Shown piece by piece: positions 12,290 through 22,281 of a DNA stretch of 64,000 nucleotides (position 1 is its first letter; each line of letters starts with the position of its first letter). Source of the DNA: Silene conica (lineage: Eukaryota > Streptophyta > Magnoliopsida > Caryophyllales > Caryophyllaceae); assembly GCA_029255685.2 (NCBI GenBank), contig CM055311.2:17878952-17942951 (forward strand). The letters are read 5' to 3'. Made by a program: the position numbers and the translations under genes. The notes below the pieces were generated by a model, which was given only the letters and a program-made list of their open reading frames with translations, was not told the origin of the DNA and did not search any database.

Positions 12290-12845
12290 TAATTAGATTA
12301 TTAGGATGCTTTTAGTTAGTAATTAGATTATTAGGATGCTTTTAGTTAATAATTAGATTATTAGGATGCTTTTAGTTAGTAATTAGATTATTAGGATGCT
12401 TTTTAGGATGTTTTGAGTTAGTTAATTGAAAAAAAATGGAGTGTTATTGTGATTAGGGTTAGAAATTGGGGAAAATTGGATTATGATTTTAGTTAGTAAT
12501 TAGATTATTAGGATGTTTTTAGGATGTTTTTAGTTAGTGAATTGAAAAAAAATTGGGTGTTATTGTGATTAGGGAAATTGGGGAAAATTGGATTATGATT
12601 TTAGTTAGTAATTAGATTATTAGGATGTTTTTAGGATGTTTTTAGTTAGTGAATTGAAAAAAATTGGGTGTTATTGTGATTAGGGTTAGAAATTGGGGAA
12701 AATTGGATGATGATTTTAGTTAGTAATTAGATTATTAAGATGTTTTTAGGATGTTTTTAGTTAGTTAATTGGAAAAAATTGGGTGTTATTGTGATTAGGG
12801 TTAGAAATTGGGGAAAATTGGATGATGAGTATAGTTAGTAATTAG
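12290..12845. repeat. Nested minisatellite in CACTA-2
   Basis: First about four copies of a 31-bp unit (AATTAGATTATTAGGATGCT core, 12290-12400), then about four copies of a 100-130-bp unit with GTGTTATTGTGATTAGGG, GGGGAAAATTGGAT and TAGTTAGTAATTAGATT. The short unit is part of the long one, which suggests expansion at two scales. Confidence 0.85.
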
Positions 12846-13007
12846 ATTTCTAGGATGATTTTGTGATGTTAATTATTATGTTTGTATGTTATTGTAAGTT
12901 ATTGTGAATATTTTCCGTGCAAGAATTGAATTACTATTGACCTAGTACCCGTTCATGAATTACTCGTTAGGAGAAATTCATGAATAGTCCCCATTTTGGG
13001 ACTGTCT

Positions 13008-13231
13008 TTGTATATTTCAAGTCACTTAGGTAGTAAATACATACTTGTGAATTTATTAGTGGGGAAAGAGTTTGGTAACAATTTCTTTATGTTCTTCGAA
13101 TACATATGTGAAATAAATACAAATTTATTTCACATTGTGTACTTGAAGAACTTAAGGGAATTGCTGCCAAATTTTTTTTCCCCACTAATAAATTCACAAT
13201 TATGTATTTGCTAGTGACTTGAAATATACAT
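13008..13231. repeat. Long foldback (inverted repeat) inside CACTA-2
   Basis: Two arms of about 100 bp face each other. The left arm has GTATATTTCAAGTCACT, TTGTGAATTTATTAGTGGGG and TTCTT near the loop; the right arm has their complements, ending AGTGACTTGAAATATAC at 13229. Short unpaired stretches occur and the loop is about 20 bp. It looks like a foldback MITE or a hairpin-forming sequence. No obvious target duplication was found. Confidence 0.7.
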
Positions 13232-13340
13232 TGATGGGTTTAGGTTGGAGTGATAAGGACCCAATTGAAATCTTTAAGTACATATATTGACTTGATTGAA
13301 TTCTTAGCTTGAACTTATTATTTGTTGAATTCTTATTGAA

Positions 13341-14090
13341 TTGAAATTATTGTTGTGTGGTTGGTTTCGAAAGCATGTAGTTAAGCTAAATATCCAAGAT
13401 GATGTGGTTAGATGCTTGGCTTTGGGTCCTTCTCGAAAGGTTGTCACGTGGAAGCATTATTTAGTTAATGGGTTTAAGTTTCACACATTCGACTACGGGA
13501 AAAGTAAGGCTAAATGCAACTATGGCGTTACTATTTCTTCTCTTGATGGCAACGACTATTATGGGATATTAGAGGATATCTTTGAGTTGTGCTATAATGG
13601 GCGTGAACGGGGTTACAAAGCTGTCTTATTCAAGATTCAATGGAGAGATAATTCTGTAGCTGGAACGAGAGTCCATGATCGCTACAAGCTTGTAGAAGTG
13701 AATCACACTCGAACCTATTCTAAATATGATCCATTTATACGTGCACAACAAGCTCAGCAAATTTATTATGCATCGTCACCTAGCACAAGTAAAGATAGAC
13801 AACAAAAGAATTGGTGTGCGGTAATTAAAACAAAGGCGCGATCAGAAGTCGACACATCCTTTTTCCAAGAAGAAGTTGTATCAGAGTCCATTCTGTCCCC
13901 AATAGATCAAGAAGTCATTTATGGAAATGAGATAGAATCGGGAGAGGAGCTAGAAGATGATGAAATGGAGGGGCAAGATCAGTTACAAGATAATAATGAT
14001 GAAGAGTTAGAAGAGGAGGAAGAGGATGATGACGAGGAGGAGGAGGTAGAAGAAGAAGAGGATGACGATGATGATGATGATGATGAGTAA
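13341..14090 (+). CDS. DUF4216 protein, C-terminal remnant of TNP2-type CACTA transposase
   Basis: Frame of 249 codons. Residues about 20-135 carry the DUF4216 signature: ALGPSRKVVTWKHYLVNG, a GVT segment, DYYGILEDIFELCY, LFKIQW, YKLVEVNHTRTYSKYDPFI and AQQAQQIYYA, then WCAVIKTKAR. DUF4216 follows the transposase core in plant CACTA TNP2 proteins. Its role is not established. The tail (residues about 195-249) is almost pure Glu/Asp. The DDE transposase core is missing upstream, so this is a remnant and cannot move the element by itself. The real exon start is unsure, since CACTA transposase genes are spliced. Confidence 0.85.
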   Translation: MKLLLCGWFRKHVVKLNIQDDVVRCLALGPSRKVVTWKHYLVNGFKFHTFDYGKSKAKCNYGVTISSLDGNDYYGILEDIFELCYNGRERGYKAVLFKIQWRDNSVAGTRVHDRYKLVEVNHTRTYSKYDPFIRAQQAQQIYYASSPSTSKDRQQKNWCAVIKTKARSEVDTSFFQEEVVSESILSPIDQEVIYGNEIESGEELEDDEMEGQDQLQDNNDEELEEEEEDDDEEEEVEEEEDDDDDDDDE

Positions 14091-14203
14091 AAGTAGTATG
14101 AGGTTTTCATCCTATATATTTATTTAGGTCCTGTTTTTTACCAACATTATTTATTATGTTATATATATGTATGTTAACATTTTTCCTGCAATTATAGGTT
14201 CAC

Positions 14204-14449
14204 ATGGCTCGTGGAGGAGGCAGGCAACGGGGCGGTTTTAGTGGTAGTCACCTTCAGATGCAACTAGCTGAGAAGGATAGAAGGGACGCCGAACGAGATG
14301 AAGAGGTGAGGAGAATGAAAGAAGAGATGGAAAGGATGTCTTCCTACTTTGCTAATTGTAACAGCGGTTGGCGTCCACAGGATCGGGATCCAAGAGATCC
14401 CGATTATGGAGGTGGCAGTGGGGCGGGAGCATCTTTTCCAGTGTCGTAG
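14204..14449 (+). CDS. Short charged coiled-coil ORF of CACTA-2
   Basis: 81 codons, starting MARGGGRQRGG. Residues about 22-48 are a charged heptad-like helix (AEKDRRDAERDEEVRRMKEE) and the end is Gly-rich. This is how the second, TNPA-like gene of plant CACTA elements, or a last exon of the transposase transcript, often ends. It begins about 113 bp after the DUF4216 stop, downstream of TTTTTCCTGCAATTATAG, which could be a splice acceptor. Function unknown. Confidence 0.55.
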   Translation: MARGGGRQRGGFSGSHLQMQLAEKDRRDAERDEEVRRMKEEMERMSSYFANCNSGWRPQDRDPRDPDYGGGSGAGASFPVS

Positions 14450-14694
14450 CTTGTGACTCTTGTTTTTAGTGACTCTTATGTTTAGTGTTGGATAATTTTA
14501 AGTTTAGTGTTGGATATTTTTAAGTTTAGTGCTTGAATTTCGTACTTTGTAATCCAAATCACTTTTATTTATTTAAGCGATCAGATTTGGCATCAATTGG
14601 GTTGTGCGCTGCTCTTCTTTGGTTTGCTTGCAGGTTTTACAGTAGTAGCTACGGATTTGGCTAGGACAAAACCGAATTTTATGGGCAAATACAT

Positions 14695-15070
14695 GTAAAA
14701 TTAGCGACCGAACATGTAAAATTAGCGACCACTGTCGGTCGCTAAACCCCTGTAACTTTTTTTTCATTGGCGACCACTTAGCGACCGATGTCAGTAGCTA
14801 AATTAGCGACTGAAATCGGTCGCAAATTTAGCGACTGAAAACGGTCGCCAAATTAGCGACTGAAATCGGTCGCTAATTTAGCTACCGCAGTCGGTCGCTA
14901 ATTTGGCGACCACTATCGGTCGCCCGCCTTTTTTTCATCGGTCGCTAAAATTGGCGACCAATATCGGTCGCTAAAAGCGACTACAGCCTGCGACTAAGGG
15001 CGTGCGACTGAAATTGGTCGCTAAAATTAGAAGGGCGACCGCTTGTGGTCGCTAATTTCAGTCGCAATCT
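14695..15070. repeat. Right subterminal repeats of CACTA-2
   Basis: Repeated GCGACCGA, GCGACTGAA and CGGTCGCTAA words in both orientations, mirror zone of 11725-12045. Confidence 0.9.
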
Positions 15071-15199
15071 GACGTATCTGTTGTAGTGTTAGCACACGAT
15101 TATACGCACGAGTATATAATATATACATAGCTAGACTTGTCATTATCAAAACATAAACATATATACTTAATATATATTTGAATATATGGTTCAACACCT

Positions 15200-17200
15200 A
15201 GAGATTTAACAAATTTGACTCCAGTTTTGAAGTCGAGTGCGTGTTTTACACAGTTTTCTCGTAGGTGTCCATTATGACCACAATAAGTACAAATTAAATA
15301 TTCAGGCAAGTCTACATACTTTCTTTTTCTAAAGTCACGTTCATCAGGTTTTTGTTGACATTTAGAATGGTCTCTCCTACCATAGCACTCATGTCCTAGG
15401 CCCATCTTCATGTTGTTATCAGATTGTTCAGTTAGGAAGTTTAGTACGTTAGTACTTCCTTCCCATTTTTCGTGAACCTTACGAGCATGAAGAAGAAGGT
15501 CTTTTAAAGAATCATTTCTTTTATGCAGGAGGAGTGGTCAACATTGTTATGTTCTTTTAAGTCTTGAATATCCTTATTAAAATTGAACACGATTTTTGCA
15601 TGTTCGTTTTTAATTTTGGTTATGTTGAATTCCAGATCCATGATCTTTTGCTCGAGGATTTCAACTTCTTCTTGATGAGTTTCATCTACAACCACTGGTG
15701 TAGGTTTACTCTTTAGAAGTTCATTAGACCTTTTTAGATCTGAGGTTATAGCTTCATTAGCTATAATCTTAGATTCAAGCTCTTTAATGTTGAGTTTTAA
15801 TTTTGAGATTACAGCTTCATTGGCTGTAACTTTAGACTCAAGAATTTTCTTCTCAGACATTATTGTTTCCAATTTAACATTTGTATCAATGTTAACTTTG
15901 GATTTCAGTTTCTTAGCTTTGGCCTTTAAGAGTTGATTTTCCTCTGCAATGTCAAGGATCTGTTCCTTCAACTCGTCTAATTCAAGACTTTGTTTGTGAC
16001 ATTGGTCTAAGGTTTGTTCGAAATAATTAATTAATGCAGACTTAGATAAATTTTTAACTTGACTCTTAAGCTGTAAAAAATTTACCTCTTGGTCTTCATC
16101 TTCTGAATCAGATTCTCCATAAAGGCAGAATTGTGATGAGTCATGATCGTCGGAGATTAGATCCAAACTGGTGTTGCTTAGGCACAGGTTAGCGACTTCC
16201 TCTTCCTCTGAGTCTTCGTCATCTACGTAATCTAATTCTCCCCAGCAAGATGCGAGCATAACCTTCTTGAATTCAGTCTTGGTCTTATCTCGTTTGGATT
16301 TGTCTTTAATTTTGTCCCAGCTTGGACAGTCCTTGATCATATGGCCTTGATCACCACATTTGAAGCACCCTCGCTTGAAGAAGGTTTGCTTAGAGTCGTT
16401 CTTTTTCTTGTCGTTTGCTTTATTATTGGATTTGGTAAATCTCCCTTTGAAGACTACCTTTTTGAAGCGTCTTGCGAAGAGAACTGTTTCATCTTCCAGT
16501 TCAGGTTCGCATTCTTCGCTTGTAGAGGCTTGTAGTGCAACGTTTTTGCTTTTAGGATGATCATCATCATCTCTATTTAGCATGATCTCATGAGCCATTA
16601 GAGATCCAATAAGTTCTTGATAAGTCATGGTCGAGAGATCACGAGCTTCTTCAATTGCAGTGACTTTAGGTTGCCACTTTTTGGTAAGGCTTCTAAGGAC
16701 CTTTCTGACTATGTCCTCAGAATCATACTTCCTACCAAGGTTCCGCAGTTCATTCAGTATGTAAGAGAATCGTGCAGACATGCTATCAATCGATTCATTC
16801 TTTTTCATAGTGAAAAGTTTATATCGTTGAATAAGCAAGTCTATACGATGTTTCCTGACTGCGGAGGTACCTTCATAGGCAAGTTCTAGGTCATCCCATA
16901 TTTCTTTAGCTGAATTATAAGAAGAGAAGAGATCAAATTCAGAAGTAATCATACCGTTTTGAAGTACACTCATGGCTTTTGAATTTTTCTCAGCAATCTT
17001 GTAATCAGCTTCCACATAATCACTTTCTGATTTCTCATATGTGGTTCCATTTGCAGATGCAACCAAGATCTTTCTTGGTCCAGTTTGAATTATCTTCCAG
17101 CATTCACAGTCACATCCTTTGACGTAATGGGTCATCATGTTCTTCCACAAGCTATAGTTCTTTCCATCGAAGATAGGACACTTAAGGTGTTTTGAATCGA
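15200..17200 (-). pseudogene. Copia-B gag region (fossil)
   Basis: Copia gag with MWKNMMTHYVKGCDCECW at the N-terminal part, a zinc knuckle CFKCGDQGHMIKDC, acidic repeats, then about 200 residues of predicted coiled coil (runs such as LKAKAKKLKSKV and ILESKVTANEAVISKL). A second knuckle-like motif CTYCGHNGHLRENC lies near 15.26 kb. Two spaced CCHC motifs plus the coiled coil resemble large Sirevirus Gag proteins. Confidence 0.85.
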
Positions 17201-17255
17201 TTAGAAATCAATAGAAGGATCAATCTCAAGCTGTAAGACTTTCAAGAGCACGAGG

Positions 17256-17267
17256 GTCTGATACCAA
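17256..17267 (-). other. Primer-binding site of Copia-B
   Basis: Element-sense TTGGTATCAGAC, a tRNA-Met-type site, one base from the LTR edge at 17269. Confidence 0.8.
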
Positions 17268-17268
17268 T

Positions 17269-17969
17269 TGAGGAGTCTATTGACCTAGATATACTCAAGA
17301 AGGGGGGGGGGGGGGGGTTCAATTGAGTATGTCAACTTTTTCGATTCTTCTTCGATGTTGGTTATTGAGACGAAGTAATAGCAAGTAACGAGTAAGAACG
17401 ATAAAGTAAAGGAGACACGATCTTTTGAAGTGGTTCAGTTTCACAAATCGAAACCTACGTCCACTATTCTCGATTAATAAAATTAGTACCTTCTCCGGAT
17501 TACAATTTTATCAACCCACTCGTACAACTTTGATGTTAGTTGTAACTCAATCTAGGGACCGTAAAATATCTAGCTACGACAAGTACCGTTAAATACTTGC
17601 TTACAATGAGTACTGCTAAATACTCGAATCTTATTTTAAGTAAATAAGATAAAGTCTTCAAAAATTTCTTGTGTTTCCATGATCTTGAACGTGTGAGAAC
17701 TTTCTTCAAAGCTTGTAGTCTTGATTACGAGATTTGACAATGATTGGCACGGAAAACGAGACGTATGAGAGATTACGTTCGTTCCTTCTTAGGTATGCGT
17801 GAGGCGTGTATTTCGTTGATTTAGGCGTGTTGAGTGCATATATATACAAATTTAGATCTAGGTTTAATACTAGATAGTTTAGGAATATTACTTTATCTAG
17901 AATACTTATTCTAGGTAATATTTTAAACTTAATCTTATTTGATTTAGGAAAGGATTCTAATAAGATAAT
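17269..17969 (-). repeat. Partial 5' LTR of Copia-B
   Basis: Begins TGAGGAGTCTATTG, homologous to the Copia-A and Copia-H LTR start, and is cut at 17969 by Gypsy-C. It holds a run of 16 G (about 17302-17317) where the relatives have 7-8 G or GGGAGGGG. The stem-loop train is present at 17552-17650. One stem reads CAAGTA/TACTTG against CAAATA/TATTTG in Copia-A and Copia-H, a paired change in both arms. Confidence 0.85.
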
Positions 17970-18240
17970 TGATGCGTGTCTATTTAATGATGTTTTACAT
18001 CTTTTTTTACACGCATTTTGTCGCTCATTTACTATGTTTTAGCCTTTATTTCCCAACAATTGTCTACTTTCGTGTTTTATGCACTTTTGCAGATTTATGC
18101 GGAAAAGGGACAATTTTATACCAAATTTATGCCCTCGGGATCTTTCATAACCAAGGAACGAAGAAAAGTCAACTCGAAACATTAAACAAGTGCCAAGAAG
18201 TCAAACCAAGGCAAAATCAAGGCAATCCTACAAGAATTAA

Positions 18241-18352
18241 GGTCGACCGACCTACTAAGTGGGTCGACCGACCAAGCCTCTGTTATGGAAAGTCTGGAAA
18301 TCACTAAAGCCCGACATTAGGTCGACCGACCTACAACATAGGTCGACCGACC
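18241..18352. promoter_or_regulatory. GGTCGACCGACC palindrome cluster upstream of TATA-like box in Gypsy-C LTR
   Basis: Four exact GGTCGACCGACC copies in two pairs, at 18241, 18262, 18320 and 18341, upstream of CTATTTAAG at 18426. Position suggests a promoter-proximal element in U3; this is inferred only. Confidence 0.5.
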
Positions 18353-19064
18353 TTTGCGCAGACCCAGAAGCTTTCCGAAAGCCCATTGAAGTGTTTGACT
18401 CATTAGGAAACTCTATTTTTTCCGCCTATTTAAGCCAAGGGCGTGATAAGGGTTAGATATCAAGTTTTATAATTCAGTTTTAGACCAAGTTAATTACCAA
18501 GTTTTGTAGTACCAAGTTCAATCTTTTAATTTAGTTCTCAAATCATCACAATACTTTTGCTTTAGTTTTTATACATTGTTCATCATCAATCTTTCAACCA
18601 TAATCAATAAAGTTCGTTCTTTTCTGCCTTAATTATATTTCCGGTAATTCCTCTCTTAATTTCTGTTTTATTATTGTTAGTTTAGAATTATTACATACGG
18701 TTAAGTTAGAATCCCAAGCCTTTATTGTCATTGCATGTTTAGATTGATGGTCATCTTGATTTCCATGTTTACTCCTGTTTTTATTATTATTTCAATAGTC
18801 ATGAGTAGCTAATTTCATATGTTAGGATGTAGGGAGTAAATATGCGTAGGTAATATAAATTCTCAATTCGACATGTTGCAGGCAGGAGGTCGGCCGACCG
18901 GGGTAGCTGGTCGGTCGACCGACTCGCGTATGAATTCTGTTTCGATTTATTTCGTAATCTATAATAACCTACAATGAGACCAAAGGGAGACTTGTAGGAT
19001 GTTAGTAATGACTTACCCAAGATTGAAAGATACGGGAAGGGCATTGGTTTACGTTTTAAGACGG

Positions 19065-19208
19065 CTAGGTTACTCAAGACTGAAAAGTATGTGACCTAGG
19101 ATTTAGGAATCACCCTTATTGTTGACACCCAATAATTGTGAGACCTAGGAACTAATAACATAGGCCGAAAGGAGCTATTAGGTAGCATAGACCTAAAGGA
19201 TATGTTAC
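19065..19208 (+). other. Stem-loop train in Gypsy-C LTR
   Basis: Stems CTAGGTTAC/GTGACCTAG (19065-19099, one wobble), TTATTG/CAATAA (19116-19135), CTAATA/TATTAG (19152-19181, loop with GCCGAAAGGAG) and GTAGCATA/TATGTTAC (19182-19208, loop GACCTAAAGGA, one G-U pair). In the sense strand the wobbles remain pairable, as expected for RNA. Confidence 0.6.
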
Positions 19209-19519
19209 ACCCCTTACGCGACTGCATTACATGTTGACTTAGGATATATATTATCTCAGCTATTTATTACCCAACCATCCTAGCATCTCTTTTACTATAG
19301 TGTTATTCTCATCTTTGTTTACTTGTTTTATTTTTATATTTGTTTCTAGACTTAGTAGCAATCCATCAAACCACCACTTTTGCTACCCTAAAACATTGAC
19401 ATTAAACAATAAACATTCCCCACCTCTCTGTGGTTCGACCCTGACTTTCGCTATCTATAGTCAAAGCTAAGAAATTATAAATCTTATCTTTGGTGCCCTC
19501 AACGACGGGCATCAAATTT

Positions 19520-19537
19520 TGGCGCCGTTGCCGGGGA
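19520..19537 (+). other. Primer-binding site of Gypsy-C
   Basis: TGGCGCCGTTGCCGGGGA, complementary to a tRNA-Asp-type 3' end as in Athila-lineage elements, five bases after the LTR. Confidence 0.88.
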
Positions 19538-19635
19538 GGTGACGCCAGTGTTTATTGTTTCTTGTTTTTGTTTCTTTTGTTTAAGGAACTTTTGTTCCTT
19601 AAACCTTCTCACTTTTTTCTTGTAGTTTCCATCTT

Positions 19636-22281
19636 ATGCGCAGGTTAGTTCAAAGAGAACTCCTACCACTAGACCACGAGCTTGAAAGGACTCTAAGAGA
19701 AAAGAGGAAGCAGTTACTAGAAACTAGGGAAGGAGGTTCACCATCTTCCCTATTCCAAGAAGACATCTTTGAACAACCATCATCACCACAAAACAAACCA
19801 CAATCACAACCAAACTCACCCCACAATCCATCCACACCAAAAACACCATCAAATACCTATTTCCAAGTTTTTCCAAAAGAAGAAGAGGAGATGGCTGAAG
19901 AAGCTACCATCGCCAGTCACTCCATGCCTCAGGTGAAGGACCTATACAAAGGGTTTACTTTACCTGCAGGTACTGGAAAGCCATTCGAGGCCAAGCCTGC
20001 CTACATCACCATGGTAGAGAAAAATTAGTTTGGAGGCTCGGCCAACGAGGATGCCGCAAAGCATGTTGAAATCTTCACCGATTACATATGCTCTATTGCA
20101 CCCCCAGATGGAGTGACGCAGGACCAGATTAAACAAACTATGTTCATCTTCTCTCTCAGGGATTTATCAAGGGAATGGTATCGAGACCTAGACCGCACTG
20201 TTGCGGGAGTCACAGATTGGAACACCTTAGCCTTGGCTTTCTACAGGAAGTACTACTCTGCGGCCAAGACCAACGCTTTAAGGGCGCAGATAACAAGTTT
20301 CAAACAAGGGCCTAATGAAGACTTTAGTGAAGCTTGGGACTGGTTCAGGAGACTTGTTAGATCCATACCACATCATGGATTTGAACAATGTTTTCTTTGT
20401 AACCAGTTCTACAATGGCCTCTATGACGACAACAGGGCCTACTTGGATGCTGCAGCCAACGGAAGGTTCCACGAAAATTCTGGAGAGACCAAGGGTCTCA
20501 AGATTATAGCGGATGTTGCCGTACACCGTGCTGAACATGGGACTTCCCGTGGTAACCAAAGGAAGGCCGAGTCTAACGTTGCAGCAATAGAAGCCTTGAT
20601 AGCTAAGCTAGATAAATTGGAGAGTGGCGGGAAGTTTGAGATTGGGAGTGGGAGTAAAGAAGGAATGTACCAGGTGAATGCCGTTCAGGATGGACCATTT
20701 GTGTGTGAGAGATGCGGTGGAGAGGGTCACGTGTCAAAGTTTTGTACCTCATCTAACGAGACATGTGCCGCCTTTCAGCATTATCGTGGGAATAATTTTT
20801 ATAACCCAAATAATAATAATGTCCATCCCAACATGAGGTGGACAAGCTAGAATGTCCTTAACCCACAACACTTACAACCTCAACAAAATTCCACATACAT
20901 CCCTCCACATAAGCAAGATTTCCAAAAACCCCCCCTTCAACCCTCAACCACCTTCGAACCCACCACCCAATACAGATGCCCTCATCCAAAACCTCATTGG
21001 GTTGGTTCAGAAGGAATCTCAGGCAAGGGAAGCAGGGATGAAGATGTTAGAGTCTCAAATTGCTCAAATCGCGAGCAAGAATGATACTAGGGCTCCGGGT
21101 CAACTTCCGACTAAGACGGACCAAAAGAAAAAGACTCTAAACATCATATCACTGAGAAGTGGAGCTAAGGTGGGAAGTGAGGAAGCTAGCGAAAAGAAGA
21201 AAGAAAAACAGTTGAAGACGCTGAACAGCGAACCGGGTCGACCGACCTCTTATGCCAGTCGGTCGACCGCGGAACAGACTCCAGAAGCTCCTGACGTACA
21301 GGAAGTCGGTCGACCGACCGAGGAAGAGGGTCGACCGACCGCTGATGCTGAAAAGACGGAAGCCTATAGACCTGAAATGCCAGAAAATCTAAGGGACTTC
21401 CTATTTCGGGGTGACAAGACCCCCAAGTTCCTGAGGAGGGCTGCCAATGCTGGAAGTTCCGCCCCTCCTTTTCCGGAGAGACTCATACCAACAAAGGAAC
21501 AGGTATCATTTAACAAATTTAAAGACGTAATTCGTTCATTGAATGTTCAAGTTCCGTTTTTAGAACTAGTTCAACAAGTTCCTTCATATCTTAAATTTAT
21601 GAGACAACTTTTATCACGAAAGCGGTCTCTAGATAAAGTTGAGTCGGTAGCCCATACCGAAGAGTCATCCAGTTTTTTGTCACATGTTATTGCCCCTCAA
21701 AAGCTAGAGGATCCTGGAAGCTTTTCTGTACCCTGCAACATAGGGACCTTTCCTGTTAAAAAGGCCTTATGTGATCTAGGAGCTCGTATTAGTGTCATGC
21801 CTCTAAGCGTAGCCTTGAAACTCGGGATGACCAATTTTGCGGTAACCAGCATGACCGTCCAAATGGTCGACCGTACATCTATGGAACCCATAGGGGTGTT
21901 GGAAAACATCCCTGTGCGTATAGACAGGTTTTTCTTCCCAGTAGACTTTGTAGCTTTGGACATCCCTGCGGATGCCCATATACCCATCATTCTAGGGAGA
22001 CCGTTCCTTCACACTACGGGAGCCATTATTGATGTGGGCACTGGGACCTTGACCTTCAAAGTAGGAAAGCATTCTATTATTAATGGTCTATCCTATAGGA
22101 AGAAGGATGTTATGACCCCTATTACTTGCAATGATATTGCTTCTGAAAAGAAGTATAAGGTCATCACTACTTCTCCTATTTTATTACCTACACCTATACC
22201 TGTTTTTGCACCTCCGCCCAAGATTAGGAGCAATATGGAGGATGTTTCGGTTTTACATGATGCAGGAATTAATGTGGAGAA
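19636..22281 (+). pseudogene. Gypsy-C gag and protease region (fossil)
   Basis: Athila-type Gag core near 20.1-20.5 kb, with DLSREWYRDLDRT, WNTLALAFYRKYY and PHHGFEQCFLCNQFYNGL. Zinc knuckle CERCGGEGHVSKFC near 20.7 kb. A retropepsin-like fold near 21.75-22.05 kb has CDLGARISVMP where a catalytic D-S/T-G-A box normally sits, then ILGRPFLHTTGA. Between knuckle and protease is a linker encoding repeated GRPT units from GGTCGACCGACC DNA repeats (21236-21341). Fossil, broken. Confidence 0.85.
21236..21341 (+). repeat. LTR-type palindromes repeated inside Gypsy-C gag
   Basis: Four GGTCGACCG-containing units within 106 bp of coding sequence, the same word as in the LTR cluster at 18241-18352. They encode GRPT or SRST in different registers. 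Confidence 0.8.

Larger units (their letters stand above)
11715..15088 (+). mobile_element. CACTA-2: CACTA transposon with target duplication TTA
   Basis: Terminal inverted repeats CACTACAAGAATTACC on the left and CACTACAACAGATACG on the opposite strand at the right. TTA flanks both ends (11712-11714 and 15089-15091), the 3-bp duplication expected of CACTA elements. The subterminal zones are dense in TAGCGACC / GGTCGCTA words. At 3374 bp it is too short to be autonomous: only the DUF4216 part and a short second ORF remain. Its insertion into the Copia-A LTR is proven by the uninterrupted LTRs of Copia-H. Confidence 0.95.
1..15196 (-). mobile_element. Copia-A: Sirevirus-like Ty1/copia element, left end outside window
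   Basis: Minus-strand Ty1/copia fossil. In element order it shows a 5' LTR (10342-15196, split by CACTA-2), a tRNA-Met-type primer site, gag, protease, integrase, reverse transcriptase, RNase H, and an extra ORF near the left edge (1-481). The domain order protease-integrase-RT-RNase H is diagnostic of copia. The long gag, extra 3' ORF and close similarity to Copia-H (which shows repeated polypurine tracts) point to the Sirevirus lineage. It is broken: coding is interrupted several times (about four in gag-pol) and two CACTA elements lie inside it. The 3' LTR would be left of position 1, so LTR divergence cannot be used for dating. Its right end abuts Copia-B gag sequence, so it is younger than Copia-B. 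Confidence 0.9.
10342..15196 (-). repeat. 5' LTR of Copia-A, interrupted by CACTA-2
   Basis: Plus-strand ends are TGAAGAGTC (10342) and GGTTCAACA (15196). Without CACTA-2 and one TTA copy the LTR is about 1.48 kb, the same size and plan as the 1486-bp LTRs of Copia-H. The base order across the insertion point (ACACTTA|GCACACG) is intact in Copia-H, which proves the nesting. Confidence 0.9.
15197..17969 (-). mobile_element. Copia-B: older Sirevirus-like element, partial
   Basis: Minus-strand fragment made of gag (about 15.2-17.2 kb), primer site and part of the 5' LTR. Copia-A interrupts it on the left, in a stretch after a second zinc knuckle, and Gypsy-C interrupts its LTR on the right. The rest would lie beyond Copia-A, outside the window. 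Gag is clearly homologous to that of Copia-A but has a long coiled-coil extension. Broken. Confidence 0.85.
17970..19514 (+). repeat. 5' LTR of Gypsy-C
   Basis: Perfect short terminal inverted repeat TGATGC/GCATCA. A cluster of four GGTCGACCGACC palindromes (18241-18352) lies about 75 bp before a TATA-like CTATTTAAG (18426-18434). Two more copies are at 18888-18923. A train of stem-loops occupies 19065-19208. Confidence 0.9.
17970..22281 (+). mobile_element. Gypsy-C: Athila-type Ty3/gypsy element, 5' part
   Basis: Plus-strand element with 5' LTR 17970-19514 (TGATGC...GCATCA, 1545 bp), a tRNA-Asp-like primer site at 19520-19537, an Athila-type gag and a retropepsin-like region, ending abruptly at the family-D LTR. 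Nothing 3' of the protease region remains. Coding is interrupted about twice. It inserted into the Copia-B LTR. Confidence 0.88.

Noticed and set aside
12996-13214. 72-codon plus-strand frame in CACTA-2
   Set aside because: Lies wholly within the foldback; no domain and no plausible codon use.
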